Below are positions 37,104-46,218 of a DNA stretch of 64,000 nt, in pieces. The DNA comes from DATAVB01 sp036267955 (GTDB lineage Bacteria > Actinomycetota > Actinomycetes > Mycobacteriales > QHCD01): the NCBI GenBank assembly GCA_036267955.1, contig DATAVB010000024.1, forward strand, positions 49,529 through 113,528, read 5' to 3'. The notes under the pieces were generated by a model. That model worked only from the letters and a program-made list of their open reading frames with translations, was not told the origin of the DNA and did not search any database. A program made the translations under genes and the position numbers. The number at the start of each line of letters is the position of its first letter. Within the stretch, counting starts at the first letter, position 1.

Positions 37104-39587
37104 CTACTCGCGGATCCCGGCCGCCTCGATCGGGCGGTGCGCCAGCGCCCGCCGGGCCGGCAGCAGGGTGGCCAGCAGGGCCAGCGCCGTCGCGCCGCCG
37201 GCGATCACCGCGAACGACAGCGGCGGGACGTACGGCGCGGTGCCGTGCCCCAGCGCGCGGCTGAACGGGTACAGCGTCGCGAAGCCCACCGCCGTACCGA
37301 TGCCGACCCCCAGCAGGCTCACCAGCGCGGCCTCCCACCGCATCATCCGCAGCACCTGTCCGGTGGTCGCCCCGATCAGCCGCAGCAGCGCGAACTCCCG
37401 GCGCCGCTCGGTCGTGGTCATCACCAGCGTGTTCGCCACGGCCACCGCGGCGTAGCCGACGACCACGCCGAGCAGCAGGTAGTTGACCCAGGCGTTGGCG
37501 GCCTGATCGGCCGCCTCTTGGCGGTGGTACGCGGCGCGGTCGCCGCTGTGCGCCGCCGGGTAGGCCTGGTGCAGCGCCGCATCGACCGCCTTCGGGTCGG
37601 CGCTCCGGGCGAGCCGGATCAGCACCGTCGACGGCGCCGGAGTCTGCACGTGCCCGGCCGCCAGCCCCCACGGCAGCAGCACATCGGCGAAGCCGAGCGA
37701 GCTGTCATAGATCCCGGCCACCCGGGGCGACACCACGGTGCCGTCGCCCAGCCGGATCTGCATCCGGTCACCGACCGAAGCGTGGGTGGCGCTGGCCCGG
37801 TCGGTCGAAATGGCGATCCGGTCGGCGCCGAGCGAATCCACCGAGCCGTGCAGCACGGAAAGGTCGAGCACCCGGTCGAGCCGGCCGCCGGTGACCACCT
37901 GGGCGTCGAAGTCACTCAGGTCGTTGCCCTGCTCGATCTGGGTCGGCCGGATCCCGACCGCACTGTCCACACCGGACACCGCCGCCATCCGGTCGACCGC
38001 GTCGAGCGGAATTCCGGCGCCGTCGGCGGACAGCACCCGGTCGGCGATCAACCGCTGCTGGCTCTGCCGGTCACCGGCGTGGCTGATCGTCGCCTGCAGA
38101 AATACGGTGATGAACGCCAGCGACACGGTCAACGCCACCGGCGTGACGGCGGAGGCCAGCCGGCGGGAGCGGGCCCGGGCGTGCACGGCGGCCAGGAATC
38201 CGCCGATCCGGGAGATCCACCGGAGCGGCGCTCCGAGGAGGACCGAGCCGAGCCAGGCGATGACCGGACCGAGCAGGCCGACCGCCACCATCAGGATCAT
38301 CACCACGCCGGCCGCGGCGCCGGCCGCATCGTCGCCCGTCATTGACAGTGACGCGCTGAGGATCGCGATTCCGCCGGCGAGCGCGCCGGTGCCGAGGACC
38401 AGCCGGACGATGCCCAGCCGGCCCGGCTGCACGCTGGACTCGGCCAGCGCCGCCGTCGGCCGGATCCGGGCGGCCCGCCGACCGGCGGCGATTCCGGCCA
38501 GTTGCACGACGACCAGGCCGGCGCCGCCGGCGACCACGAACGGGATCCAGCCGACCTGCAGCGCCAACCCGGCCGGCAGGATCCCGCGGTGCACCATGAC
38601 CGATCGCATGAACGCGGCCAGCAACGCGCCGGGTCCGCAGCCGATGAGGGCCGCGGCGGCCGCCAGGATCAGCCCCTCACCGGCCACCATCCGGCGGATC
38701 TGCCGGGGCGTCGCGGCGACCGCCCGCAGCAGCGCGATCTCCCGGCTGCGTTGCTGGATGGACACCGCCAGAGTCGCGGCGACAACGAACACGGCCACCA
38801 TGATCGCGATCCCGCCGATCGCGCCGGCCATGGACGAGAGATCCGCCTTGGCCTGCACCAGATCCGGCCGTTCGGCCCGGCCGCGATCGTCGCCGGTGAA
38901 GACCTTGGCGGCACCGGCGGCGGGGCGTACGGCGTCGGCGAGCTGCGCCGTCGACACGCCGGACCTTGGGAAAACGCCTATGGCGTCGACCTTTCCGCCC
39001 AATCCGGCGAGCTGCGCGGCGGCCGCGTCCGCGACGAAGGTGCCGCCGGAGGTGATCCCGCTGACCGTCACCGGCACCGGCCCGGTGGCGGTCAGCAGCG
39101 TGGTGTGCGCCCCGAGGCCGAGGCCGGTCCGCTTTGCCGTCGCGGTATCGACCGCGACCTGACCGTGGCCGGGCCGGGCGCCGCGGGTGATCCGTACGCC
39201 ACCCAGGGCCGAACTCGACCAGTTGCGCACGGTCGTCGAGGTGCCGGCAAGCGTGCCGGCGAAGGAGACCTCGGGCACGGTCCGGGCGACGCCGGGGCGG
39301 CCGGCGATTTTCCCGGCCAGCCCGGCATCAAGGCGGACCGGCTCGGGCATCAGCTCGGTTGACGAGTCCCGGCTGTCGCCATGTCCATAGTGGACGGTCA
39401 GGCTCTGGTTGCCGGCGATGATGACCGGCGCGGCGGCGTACCGGTGCGGCTCGACCGGCGCGGTGGCCGAGGATTGCAGCAGGATCCCCCAGCAGGTGAC
39501 CAGCGCGACGGCCAGCGCGGTCCCGATGAGCGCACCGAGCGAGCCAATCCAGCGGGTCCGCAGTGTACGAAGGGCGATGGCAAACAT
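37104..39587 (-). CDS. MacB/FtsX-type ABC transporter permease
   Basis: An 827-residue permease with the two-FtsX-domain layout: an N-terminal helix (SLGALIGTALAVALVTCWGILL), a large extracytoplasmic part, an FtsX core (AGAIGGIAIMVAVFVVAATLAVSIQQRSREIALLRAVAATPRQIRRMV), two to four central helices, another extracytoplasmic region and the second FtsX core (YLLLGVVVGYAAVAVANTLVMTTTERRREFALLRLIGATTGQVLRMM). It forms the membrane part of an exporter with the ATPase encoded just upstream (1 bp between them). Such systems move peptides, lipids or antibiotics outward; substrate unknown. Confidence 0.92.
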   Translation of the reverse strand: MFAIALRTLRTRWIGSLGALIGTALAVALVTCWGILLQSSATAPVEPHRYAAAPVIIAGNQSLTVHYGHGDSRDSSTELMPEPVRLDAGLAGKIAGRPGVARTVPEVSFAGTLAGTSTTVRNWSSSALGGVRITRGARPGHGQVAVDTATAKRTGLGLGAHTTLLTATGPVPVTVSGITSGGTFVADAAAAQLAGLGGKVDAIGVFPRSGVSTAQLADAVRPAAGAAKVFTGDDRGRAERPDLVQAKADLSSMAGAIGGIAIMVAVFVVAATLAVSIQQRSREIALLRAVAATPRQIRRMVAGEGLILAAAAALIGCGPGALLAAFMRSVMVHRGILPAGLALQVGWIPFVVAGGAGLVVVQLAGIAAGRRAARIRPTAALAESSVQPGRLGIVRLVLGTGALAGGIAILSASLSMTGDDAAGAAAGVVMILMVAVGLLGPVIAWLGSVLLGAPLRWISRIGGFLAAVHARARSRRLASAVTPVALTVSLAFITVFLQATISHAGDRQSQQRLIADRVLSADGAGIPLDAVDRMAAVSGVDSAVGIRPTQIEQGNDLSDFDAQVVTGGRLDRVLDLSVLHGSVDSLGADRIAISTDRASATHASVGDRMQIRLGDGTVVSPRVAGIYDSSLGFADVLLPWGLAAGHVQTPAPSTVLIRLARSADPKAVDAALHQAYPAAHSGDRAAYHRQEAADQAANAWVNYLLLGVVVGYAAVAVANTLVMTTTERRREFALLRLIGATTGQVLRMMRWEAALVSLLGVGIGTAVGFATLYPFSRALGHGTAPYVPPLSFAVIAGGATALALLATLLPARRALAHRPIEAAGIRE

Positions 39588-39588
39588 G

Positions 39589-40335
39589 TCAGGCTCCGAG
39601 TTCGGCCATGGCGGCGGCGATCCGGCCCGGCTCGACCTGCATCGTGCTGCCGACGAGGCGTCCGTCGGAGAGGAAGAGGACCCGGTCGGCGTACGAGGCG
39701 GCGACCGGGTCGTGCGTCACCATCAGCACGGTCTGGCCGGCGTGGTCGACGGCCCGCCGCAGCAGGGTCAGCACCTCCTTGCCGGTACGGGAATCCAGTG
39801 CCCCGGTCGGCTCGTCGGCGACGATCAGCTCCGGCCTCGTGACGAGCGCGCGGGCGATCGCGACCCGCTGCTGCTGGCCGCCGGAGAGCTCGGCAGGACG
39901 CCGGCGCGCCTTGTCCTGCAGCCCCACCTGCCGCAGCACCTCCGCGGCCCAGTCCTTCTCGATCCGCCGGCCGGCCAGCCGCAGGGGCAGCGTGACGTTC
40001 TGCATGACAGAAAGGGCCGGCAGCAGGTTGAAGGCCTGGAAGACGAACCCGACCCGCTCCCGGCGCAGCTTGGTCAGCGCCGTCTCCTTGAGGGTGGAGA
40101 GGTCCGTGCCACCGAGGTGCACGGTGCCCGAGGACGGCCGGTCCAGCCCGGCCGCGCAGTGCATCAGCGTGCTCTTGCCCGAGCCGGACGCACCCATCAC
40201 CGCGGTGAACGTCCCGCGGGCGAACCCGATCGAGACCTCGCGCAGGGCCGTGACCGAACGGCCGTACGTCTTCGTCACCGAGTCGAGCACGACCGGGCTG
40301 TCCACCTGCTGGCCGAGATCCGCCATCACCGACAC
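39589..40335 (-). CDS. ABC transporter ATP-binding protein (LolD/MacB type)
   Basis: A 248-residue ATPase with Walker A GASGSGKSTLMHC, Q-loop FVFQAFNLLPALSVMQNV, signature LSGGQQQRVAIARAL, Walker B LIVADEPTGALDS, and switch histidine MVTHDP. It energises the FtsX-type permease encoded directly downstream. The GTG at 40335 follows GGGAG by five bases; the longer frame from 40392 has no ribosome site. Operon of two genes. Confidence 0.94.
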   Translation of the reverse strand: MSVMADLGQQVDSPVVLDSVTKTYGRSVTALREVSIGFARGTFTAVMGASGSGKSTLMHCAAGLDRPSSGTVHLGGTDLSTLKETALTKLRRERVGFVFQAFNLLPALSVMQNVTLPLRLAGRRIEKDWAAEVLRQVGLQDKARRRPAELSGGQQQRVAIARALVTRPELIVADEPTGALDSRTGKEVLTLLRRAVDHAGQTVLMVTHDPVAASYADRVLFLSDGRLVGSTMQVEPGRIAAAMAELGA

Positions 40336-40515
40336 GTCTGCTCCCTGGTTGTTGCTGATACCGAAAGCCTTGTCGTTGCGGGGCCGCGGCACGATCGCGC
40401 GGGCCGGCCAAAGCGGGGTGGGGCGCGCCCCACCCCCGCGCTGCTGAGGGCCGGAAATATCGGTGGCGCCGCACGGTAGCCTCGGGATGCTGCCAAGGGG
40501 GTCGGTCCACGCGCC

Positions 40516-40866
40516 ATGCTGTTCGTGCTCGTCGTTCTCTTTTCCACGCTGCTGCTGGCCGAATTCCTCGCGGCCGCTATCCAGCTGCTCGGCTCACGGT
40601 CGATCAACCGGTTCACCGGGCTCACCGGGCTCGGGCGCCGGGTCGGATATGCGTTCGGTGTGCTCGACCTCGTCGGCAGCGGGACCCTGGTCGCCGGCTT
40701 CTCGATCCCGATGTTCACCTACATCGGCGCCGGGATCTTCGCCGCGGTGTGCGCTTTCGTGCTGATCCGGCAGGTGCAGCGCAAGCAGCGGGGCAAGGCC
40801 CTGCTCCCGTACCTGCTGTTTCTGTCCTGGGCCGTGCTGCTTATCGTGTTCCGGGTAATGAGCTAA
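40516..40866 (+). CDS. small four-helix membrane protein
   Basis: A 116-residue, very hydrophobic protein with about four membrane helices: MLFVLVVLFSTLLLAEFLAAAIQLL, then GYAFGVLDLVGSGTLVAGF, MFTYIGAGIFAAVCAFVLI and YLLFLSWAVLLIVF. The layout recalls DoxX-like small membrane proteins but no motif clinches it. ATG 40516 is preceded by GGGGG 14 bases away and by TAGCCT further up, a possible -10. Convergent with hutH, 14 bp between stops. Confidence 0.75.
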   Translation: MLFVLVVLFSTLLLAEFLAAAIQLLGSRSINRFTGLTGLGRRVGYAFGVLDLVGSGTLVAGFSIPMFTYIGAGIFAAVCAFVLIRQVQRKQRGKALLPYLLFLSWAVLLIVFRVMS

Positions 40867-40880
40867 TTCAGCTATTTCAG

Positions 40881-42443
40881 TTATTTCAGCGGGCCGATCT
40901 CGGCCTCGATGTCGCGGCGGAATTGCGCGCTCAGCAGGACCGCCCGGGTCTGTTCGACCAGCGGTGCGAGGTAACGGTCCGGACCCGGGTCGCCGGCGAA
41001 CGATCCGACCGCCGAGACCGCGATCCGGCCGGCCGGGCTGGGCTGGAGCGGCGCCCGCAACTGCAGCCCGCGGACCGCGGTGAGGAGTTCGACCGCCAGT
41101 ACGTGAGCCACGTTGGTCAGCACCCGGCGCAATTTGACCGTGGCGGACCAGCCCATCGAGACATGGTCCTCCTGCATTCCGGAGGTGGGCAGCGAGTCGA
41201 CCGAGGCCGGCGCGGCCAGCCGGCGGTTTTCCGCGATGATGCCGGCCGCCGTGTACTGAGCAATCATCAGACCGGAATTCACCCCCGGATCGGGGGCGAG
41301 AAATGCGGGCAGGCCGCGGGACCGGGTGATGTCGAGCAGCCGGTCGACCCGGCGCTCCGCGATAGAGGCGATCTCCGACATCGCGATCGCCAGGAAATCC
41401 GCGGCGAACCCCAGTGGCGCGCCATGGAAATTGCCGGTGGACTCGACCCGGCCGTCAGGCAGCACCACCGGATTATCCACAATGGACACCAGCTCCCGGG
41501 CGGCGATCTGGTCGGCGAAATCGAGCGTGTCGCGGGCCGCGCCGGCGACCTGCGGCGAGCAGCGCATCGAGTACGCATCCTGCACGGCGTGGTCGAAATC
41601 GTGCCGGTGGGAGTCCATCACGGCCGAGTCGGCGAGCAGGGTACGGATATTGGCGGCGCTTTTCTGCTGGCCGGGATGCGGCCGCATCTCGTGCAGGTCG
41701 GCGGCGAACGGGCGGTCGCTGCCGAGCATGGCCTCGATCGCCAGCGCGGCGGTCACGTCGGCCATCGCGCAGAGGTGCCGGGCGTCGGCGCAGGCGAGTA
41801 ACAGCATGCCGAGCATTCCGTCGGTGCCGTTGATCAGCGCGAGTCCCTCTTTGCTGGCGAGCTGCAGCGGTTGCAGACCGGCGGCCGCCAATGCGACTGC
41901 CCCGTCGACCCGGCTTCCGTCGGCGGCCCGGACCCAACCCTCGCCGAGCAGGACCAGCGCGCAGTGCGCCAGCGGTGCCAGATCCCCGCTGGCACCGAGC
42001 GATCCGTGCTCGGGCACCCACGGCACCACGTCGTGGTTGAGCAGGTCGAGCAGCCCCTGGACGACCTGCACCCGGACCCCGGACCGGCCCGCGGCCAGCG
42101 ACCGGGCCCGCAGCGCGAGCATCGCCCGTACCACCTCTGGCGGCATCGGCTCGCCGATCCCGGCGGCATGCGAACGGATCAGCGCGTGCTGCAATTCGGC
42201 CCGACGGGCGCGCGGGATCCGGGTCGTGGCCAGTGCGCCGAAACCGGTGGAGACGCCGTAGACGGCGCGGTCGCTCTCGTCGATGTGGTCGACGATCCGG
42301 CGGCTGGTCGTGACGGCCTCGACCGCGGCCGGGGTGAGCTCGAGCCGGGACCCCTGGCGGGCCACCGCGAGGACCTCGGCCGGTGTCAGGCCCTCGGGGC
42401 CGAGCGCGATGTCTTTTACGGCTGGCACTGGGACTGATGGCAT
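40881..42443 (-). CDS. hutH: histidine ammonia-lyase
   Basis: First step of histidine breakdown: histidine to urocanate plus ammonia. The 520 residues include YGVSTGFGALATTRIP, and GSLGASGDLAPLAHCAL, in which Ala151-Ser152-Gly153 fold into the electrophilic MIO prosthetic group. EGLALINGTDGMLGML, QDAYSMRCSPQV, STGNFHGAPLGFAADFLAIAMSE and QEDHVSMGW are the family active-site segments. Start ATG shares its A with the TAA stop of hutI, so the two genes are translationally coupled. Last gene of the hut operon. Confidence 0.97.
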   Translation of the reverse strand: MPSVPVPAVKDIALGPEGLTPAEVLAVARQGSRLELTPAAVEAVTTSRRIVDHIDESDRAVYGVSTGFGALATTRIPRARRAELQHALIRSHAAGIGEPMPPEVVRAMLALRARSLAAGRSGVRVQVVQGLLDLLNHDVVPWVPEHGSLGASGDLAPLAHCALVLLGEGWVRAADGSRVDGAVALAAAGLQPLQLASKEGLALINGTDGMLGMLLLACADARHLCAMADVTAALAIEAMLGSDRPFAADLHEMRPHPGQQKSAANIRTLLADSAVMDSHRHDFDHAVQDAYSMRCSPQVAGAARDTLDFADQIAARELVSIVDNPVVLPDGRVESTGNFHGAPLGFAADFLAIAMSEIASIAERRVDRLLDITRSRGLPAFLAPDPGVNSGLMIAQYTAAGIIAENRRLAAPASVDSLPTSGMQEDHVSMGWSATVKLRRVLTNVAHVLAVELLTAVRGLQLRAPLQPSPAGRIAVSAVGSFAGDPGPDRYLAPLVEQTRAVLLSAQFRRDIEAEIGPLK

Positions 42444-43612
42444 TACGACTCCTTGCGGACGGCGCCACCACGGATGACGGTGGCGACCAGGGGCACTCCC
42501 GGCCGGTAGGCGAGGTGCCGGTGGGACGGCGCGGCCAGGATCGCGAGGTCAGCCCGCGCGCCCGGTCGCAGGACTCCGACGTCGGCCAGGCGCAGCGCCC
42601 GGGCCCCGCCGGCGGTGGCCGACCACAGCGCTTCGGCCGGGGTCAGGCCCATGTCCCGTACGGCGACCGCGATGCAGAACGGCATGCTGGTGGTGTAGCA
42701 CGAGCCGGGATTGCAGTCGGTGGCCAGGGCCACGGTTATCCCGGCGTCGAGGAGTTTCCGCGCATCGGGATAGGGCGAGCGGGTGGAGAATTCCACGCCC
42801 GGCAGCATCGTCGCCACAACGTCCGATGTGGACAATGCGTCGATGTCGCTGTCCCTGAGGTAGGTGCAGTGGTCGGCCGAGGCCGCGCCGAATTCGACCG
42901 CGAGTTGCACGCCCGGGCCGGGGCCGAGCTGGCCGGCGTGCACCCGCGGCAGCAGTCCGTTCGCGACACCGGCGCGCAGAATTTCCCGGGTCGAGTCGGC
43001 GCCGAACGCGCCGCGCTCGCAGAACACGTCGATCCAGCGGGCCAGCGGGGCGCAGGCGGCGAGCATCGGCCCGCACACCAGATCGGCGTACGACTCCTCG
43101 GTGTGTCCGTCCGGTACGACGTGGGCGCCGAGAAAGGTGGTCTGCGTGGTCTTTTCGCCGGCGATGCGCAGGGCCCGCACCTCGTCGGCAACGGTCAGGC
43201 CGTACCCGCTCTTGCACTCGATGGTGGTCGTGCCCTGGGCGAGCGCCTCGTCGACCAGCCGGGCCAGGTTGGCCCGCAACTCCGCGTCCGTGGCGGCCCG
43301 GGTCGCCGTGACCGTCGACCGAATTCCGCCTGCGGTGTAAGGCTTTCCGGCCATCCTAGCGGTGAATTCGGTCGACCGGTCGCCGGCGAAGACGAGATGG
43401 GCGTGCGAGTCGACGAAGCCCGGAATGACGGCCCGGCCATGAGCCTCGATCCGCCGGTCCGCGGCCGGTGTCGCCGCCGACGGCCCGATCCACGCGACCC
43501 GGTCACCGTCGATAACCAGCCCGGCATCGGCCAGCGCACCGAGCGGCCCCGGGCCGTATTCGGTCGAGTTGGTAACCAGTTCCCCGATCCCGGTGACCGC
43601 GAGCGATGTCAT
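42443..43612 (-). CDS. hutI: imidazolonepropionase
   Basis: Third step of histidine breakdown: imidazolonepropionate to formimidoylglutamate. A 389-residue amidohydrolase: VIPGFVDSHAHLVFAGDRSTEF (metal HxH), TTTIECKSGYGLTV, GAHVVPDGHTEESY, HAGQLGPGPGVQLAVEFGAASADHCTYL and ALATDCNPGSCYTTSMPF. The ATG at 43612 overlaps the hutF stop as ATGA. The frame is open upstream to 44389, but that extension is antiphase hutF sequence, not real protein. Confidence 0.96.
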   Translation of the reverse strand: MTSLAVTGIGELVTNSTEYGPGPLGALADAGLVIDGDRVAWIGPSAATPAADRRIEAHGRAVIPGFVDSHAHLVFAGDRSTEFTARMAGKPYTAGGIRSTVTATRAATDAELRANLARLVDEALAQGTTTIECKSGYGLTVADEVRALRIAGEKTTQTTFLGAHVVPDGHTEESYADLVCGPMLAACAPLARWIDVFCERGAFGADSTREILRAGVANGLLPRVHAGQLGPGPGVQLAVEFGAASADHCTYLRDSDIDALSTSDVVATMLPGVEFSTRSPYPDARKLLDAGITVALATDCNPGSCYTTSMPFCIAVAVRDMGLTPAEALWSATAGGARALRLADVGVLRPGARADLAILAAPSHRHLAYRPGVPLVATVIRGGAVRKES

Positions 43613-44925
43613 CGGCCGACCACCGCCGCGACGGCGGTACGCAGCGCGCCGGCCACATCGTCGACGAGCAGGTGCCGCCCATCCCGGACGATCGGCCGGC
43701 CACCGACGATCACCTGCCGGACGTCGGCGGCGCTGCCGGCGAAGAGCACGGCGGCGAGTGGATCGTCGATCCCGGCCAGCCGCGGGCTTTGCAGGTCGAC
43801 GGTGACCAGGTCGGCCGGCGCGCCGCTCGCGATCCGCCCGCCATCGAGCCAGCCCAGGCTGGCGTGCCCGGCGGCGGTGTCCAGCAGTTCCGCGGCACTG
43901 AAATTGCCGCGCCGCCCGCCGGCGAGTCGCTCGTCGTTCTCCAGCGCGCGGGCCTCCTCGAACGGGTCGATGACCGCCTGCCCGTCGCTGCCGAGCGTCA
44001 GCCGTACGCCGGCGTCGGCGAGCGCGCGGGCCGGCCCGATGCCGTCCGCGAGGTCCCGCTCGGTGGTCGGGCAGAAGCAGGCGAAACCGCCCGACAGAAG
44101 GGGAATGTCGTCCGGCGCGAGATGGGTGGCGTGCACGGCAGTGGCACGTGACCCGAGCGCGCCGGCGTCGGCCAGCAGCCGGGTCGGGGTCCGGCCGTAG
44201 GCAGCCTGGCAGGCCTCGTTCTCGGCCCGCTGCTCGGAGAGGTGGACGTGCAGCGGGGCGTCCCGTTCGGCCGCCCATTCCACGACCACCGGAAGCTGGT
44301 CGGCCGGCACCGCCCGGACGGAATGCACCGCCGCGCCCAGCCTGACGAATTCCGGATCGGGGCGAAATGCCGCGGCCCGGGCCGCCCACCCTTCCGCGGT
44401 GTGGTCACTGAATCGCCGCTGTACCGGGTCAAGCGGCTCGTCTATTCCGCCGGCCAGATAGCAGGTGTCGAGCAGGGTCAGCCTGATCCCGGCGTCCCGC
44501 GCGGCCTGCACCAATGCCGCGGACATCGCGTTTGCCTCGGCATAGGGCTTTCCGCCGGGGCCGTGGTGCAGGTAGTGGAATTCGCCGACCGTCGTGTATC
44601 CGGCGAGTGCCATCTCGGCGTAGGTGGCGCGGGCCAGGGCGAGATAACTGTCCGGGCTGAGCGTCGCGGCAACCGCATACATCTGCTCCCGCCAACTCCA
44701 GAAACTGCCGGGCTGCTGGGCGCGGCCTCTTAAGGCGCGGTGGAAGGCGTGCGAATGGCCGTTGGCGAAACCCGGCAGAGTCAGGCCCGGCAGCCGTTCC
44801 GCGTCGTCGGCCGGCGAGTCGGGCCTTACGGCAGTGAATCGGCCGCCCGCGATCTCCAGCAGCACCCGCTCGGCCAACCGACCGTCCACATAGGCCAGAC
44901 CGGCGTGCAGGCGGGTCACCGGCAC
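43609..44925 (-). CDS. hutF: formimidoylglutamate deiminase
   Basis: Converts N-formimidoyl-L-glutamate to N-formyl-L-glutamate plus ammonia, the marker of the five-step histidine route. The 438 residues show the amidohydrolase metal motif PGFANGHSHAFHRALRGR, GEFHYLHHGPGGKPYAEANAMSAAL, HVHLSEQRAENEACQAAYGRTP, AVHATHLAPDDIPLL and LGSDGQAVIDPFEEARALE. The GTG start overlaps the M20 gene by 10 bp; a second GTG two codons later is possible. Middle gene of the hut operon. Confidence 0.94.
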   Translation of the reverse strand: MPVTRLHAGLAYVDGRLAERVLLEIAGGRFTAVRPDSPADDAERLPGLTLPGFANGHSHAFHRALRGRAQQPGSFWSWREQMYAVAATLSPDSYLALARATYAEMALAGYTTVGEFHYLHHGPGGKPYAEANAMSAALVQAARDAGIRLTLLDTCYLAGGIDEPLDPVQRRFSDHTAEGWAARAAAFRPDPEFVRLGAAVHSVRAVPADQLPVVVEWAAERDAPLHVHLSEQRAENEACQAAYGRTPTRLLADAGALGSRATAVHATHLAPDDIPLLSGGFACFCPTTERDLADGIGPARALADAGVRLTLGSDGQAVIDPFEEARALENDERLAGGRRGNFSAAELLDTAAGHASLGWLDGGRIASGAPADLVTVDLQSPRLAGIDDPLAAVLFAGSAADVRQVIVGGRPIVRDGRHLLVDDVAGALRTAVAAVVGR

Positions 44926-46109
44926 GCGAGCTCCTGCAGGACATCGGCCAGCGCGACCACTCCGGCCAGGCAGTCCGCCGGCTCGGCGAATTCGGCCGGG
45001 GCATGCGAAATACCGGTCGGGTTTCGGACGAAAAGCATGGCGGTCGGAATGCCGGCCGTGGCGAGGACTCCGGCATCGTGCCCGGCTCCGGTCGGCAGCA
45101 CCGGTGCGGCCGGCAGCACCGCCCGCACCCGGTCGAACAGCGGGCCGCCGAAATACACCGCGGGGCTGACGGATTCCGGGGTGACGGACAGGTCGGTGCC
45201 GTCCCGCCCGGCGCGGGCGGTGGCGTGCGCGGTGATCTCGGCGAGCAACCGCTCAAGAGTCGCCTCGTCGGGGGCGCGGGCGTCCAGCCAGGCCCGGACC
45301 TCGGACGGGATCGCATTGCTGCCACCGGGCGCGACCTCGACCCGGCCGAAGGTCGCCAGCGCACCGGCCTGACCGGCCTTCTTCCGTACGGCCAGCACGG
45401 TTTCGGCGTACGTCAACATCGGATCGCGCCGGTCGGCGAGCCGGGTCGTACCGGCATGATTGCCCTCGCCGGTGATGTCCAGCCGCCACCGGCCGTGTGG
45501 CCAGATGGCAGTGGCAATGCCGATCGGCTCGATCAGCGCTCGGCCCTGCTCGACGTGCAACTCGACGAACGCGGCGGGATCCCGTAGCAGGGTTGACGGT
45601 CCGAGCTCGTCGGCGAAACCGGCCCGGCGCATCGCGTCCGCCAGCGTCATACCGTCCCGGTCGGTGAGCGCGGCGGCGTGGTCGGCGGACAGCGAGCCGG
45701 TGAGCAGCCGCGAGCCGGCGCAGGCGACACCGAACCTGGCCCCCTCCTCATCGCAGAACACCGCCACCCCGATCGGGCTCAGCGGCGTGATCCCGCGTTC
45801 GCGCAGCAGGTCAACGGCGGCCAGCCCGCTGACCACACCCAATGGCCCGTCGAACGCGCCGCCGTCCGGCACCGAATCCAGGTGGCTGCCGGTGACGACC
45901 GGCCGGCCGGTCGCCGGCTCCGGCCGCCACCAGGCGATCTCGTTGCCATTACCGTCCGCATCCAGGTCGAGCCCGCGCGCCGACGCCTCGGACCGGAACC
46001 AGTCGCGGCAGTCCTGTTCGGCGCCGGTCCAGGCGTACCGCCGGTAGCCGCCGGTGCCGGCATTCCGGCCCAGCCGCGCCAACTCGGCCCACATCCGCTC
46101 GAAGCTCAC
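44916..46109 (-). CDS. M20-family amidohydrolase in the hut operon
   Basis: A 397-residue M20 peptidase-family amidase of the allantoate amidohydrolase / N-carbamoyl-L-amino-acid hydrolase branch. Metal-site segments: VVTGSHLDSVPDGGAFDGPLGVVSGLAAV, AVFCDEEGARFGVACAGSRL, FVELHVEQGRALIE, GEGNHAGTTRLADRRDP, and LPTGAGHDAGVLATAGIPTAMLFVRNPTGISHAP. It lies between hutU and hutF. As hutF yields N-formylglutamate and no HutG is present, this enzyme is the best local candidate for the last step, formylglutamate to glutamate plus formate; that is inference. GTG start 46109. Confidence 0.88.
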   Translation of the reverse strand: MSFERMWAELARLGRNAGTGGYRRYAWTGAEQDCRDWFRSEASARGLDLDADGNGNEIAWWRPEPATGRPVVTGSHLDSVPDGGAFDGPLGVVSGLAAVDLLRERGITPLSPIGVAVFCDEEGARFGVACAGSRLLTGSLSADHAAALTDRDGMTLADAMRRAGFADELGPSTLLRDPAAFVELHVEQGRALIEPIGIATAIWPHGRWRLDITGEGNHAGTTRLADRRDPMLTYAETVLAVRKKAGQAGALATFGRVEVAPGGSNAIPSEVRAWLDARAPDEATLERLLAEITAHATARAGRDGTDLSVTPESVSPAVYFGGPLFDRVRAVLPAAPVLPTGAGHDAGVLATAGIPTAMLFVRNPTGISHAPAEFAEPADCLAGVVALADVLQELACR

Positions 46110-46145
46110 CCCGCCACCAGCGCCCTCTCCCTTTCCCGCCGCCCG

Positions 46146-46204
46146 TTTCCCGCCAATGTGCCGTTGCGGTGACTCTATTGCCCCAATGCCACATTGGCGG
46201 GAAA
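46146..46204. repeat. palindromic repeat type C, copy 2
   Basis: 15-bp perfect outer arms TTTCCCGCCAATGTG / CACATTGGCGGGAAA, then weaker inner pairing, and the loop TGACTCTATTG. It lies between hutU and the M20 gene, both on the minus strand, 15 bp after the hutU stop, so it could weaken read-through within the operon. Confidence 0.85.
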
Positions 46205-46218
46205 GGGAGAGGTCGAGG

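Noticed and set aside
43613..44389. 259-codon N-terminal extension of hutI
   Set aside because: It is hutF read in another frame; hutI starts at the ATGA overlap with hutF.
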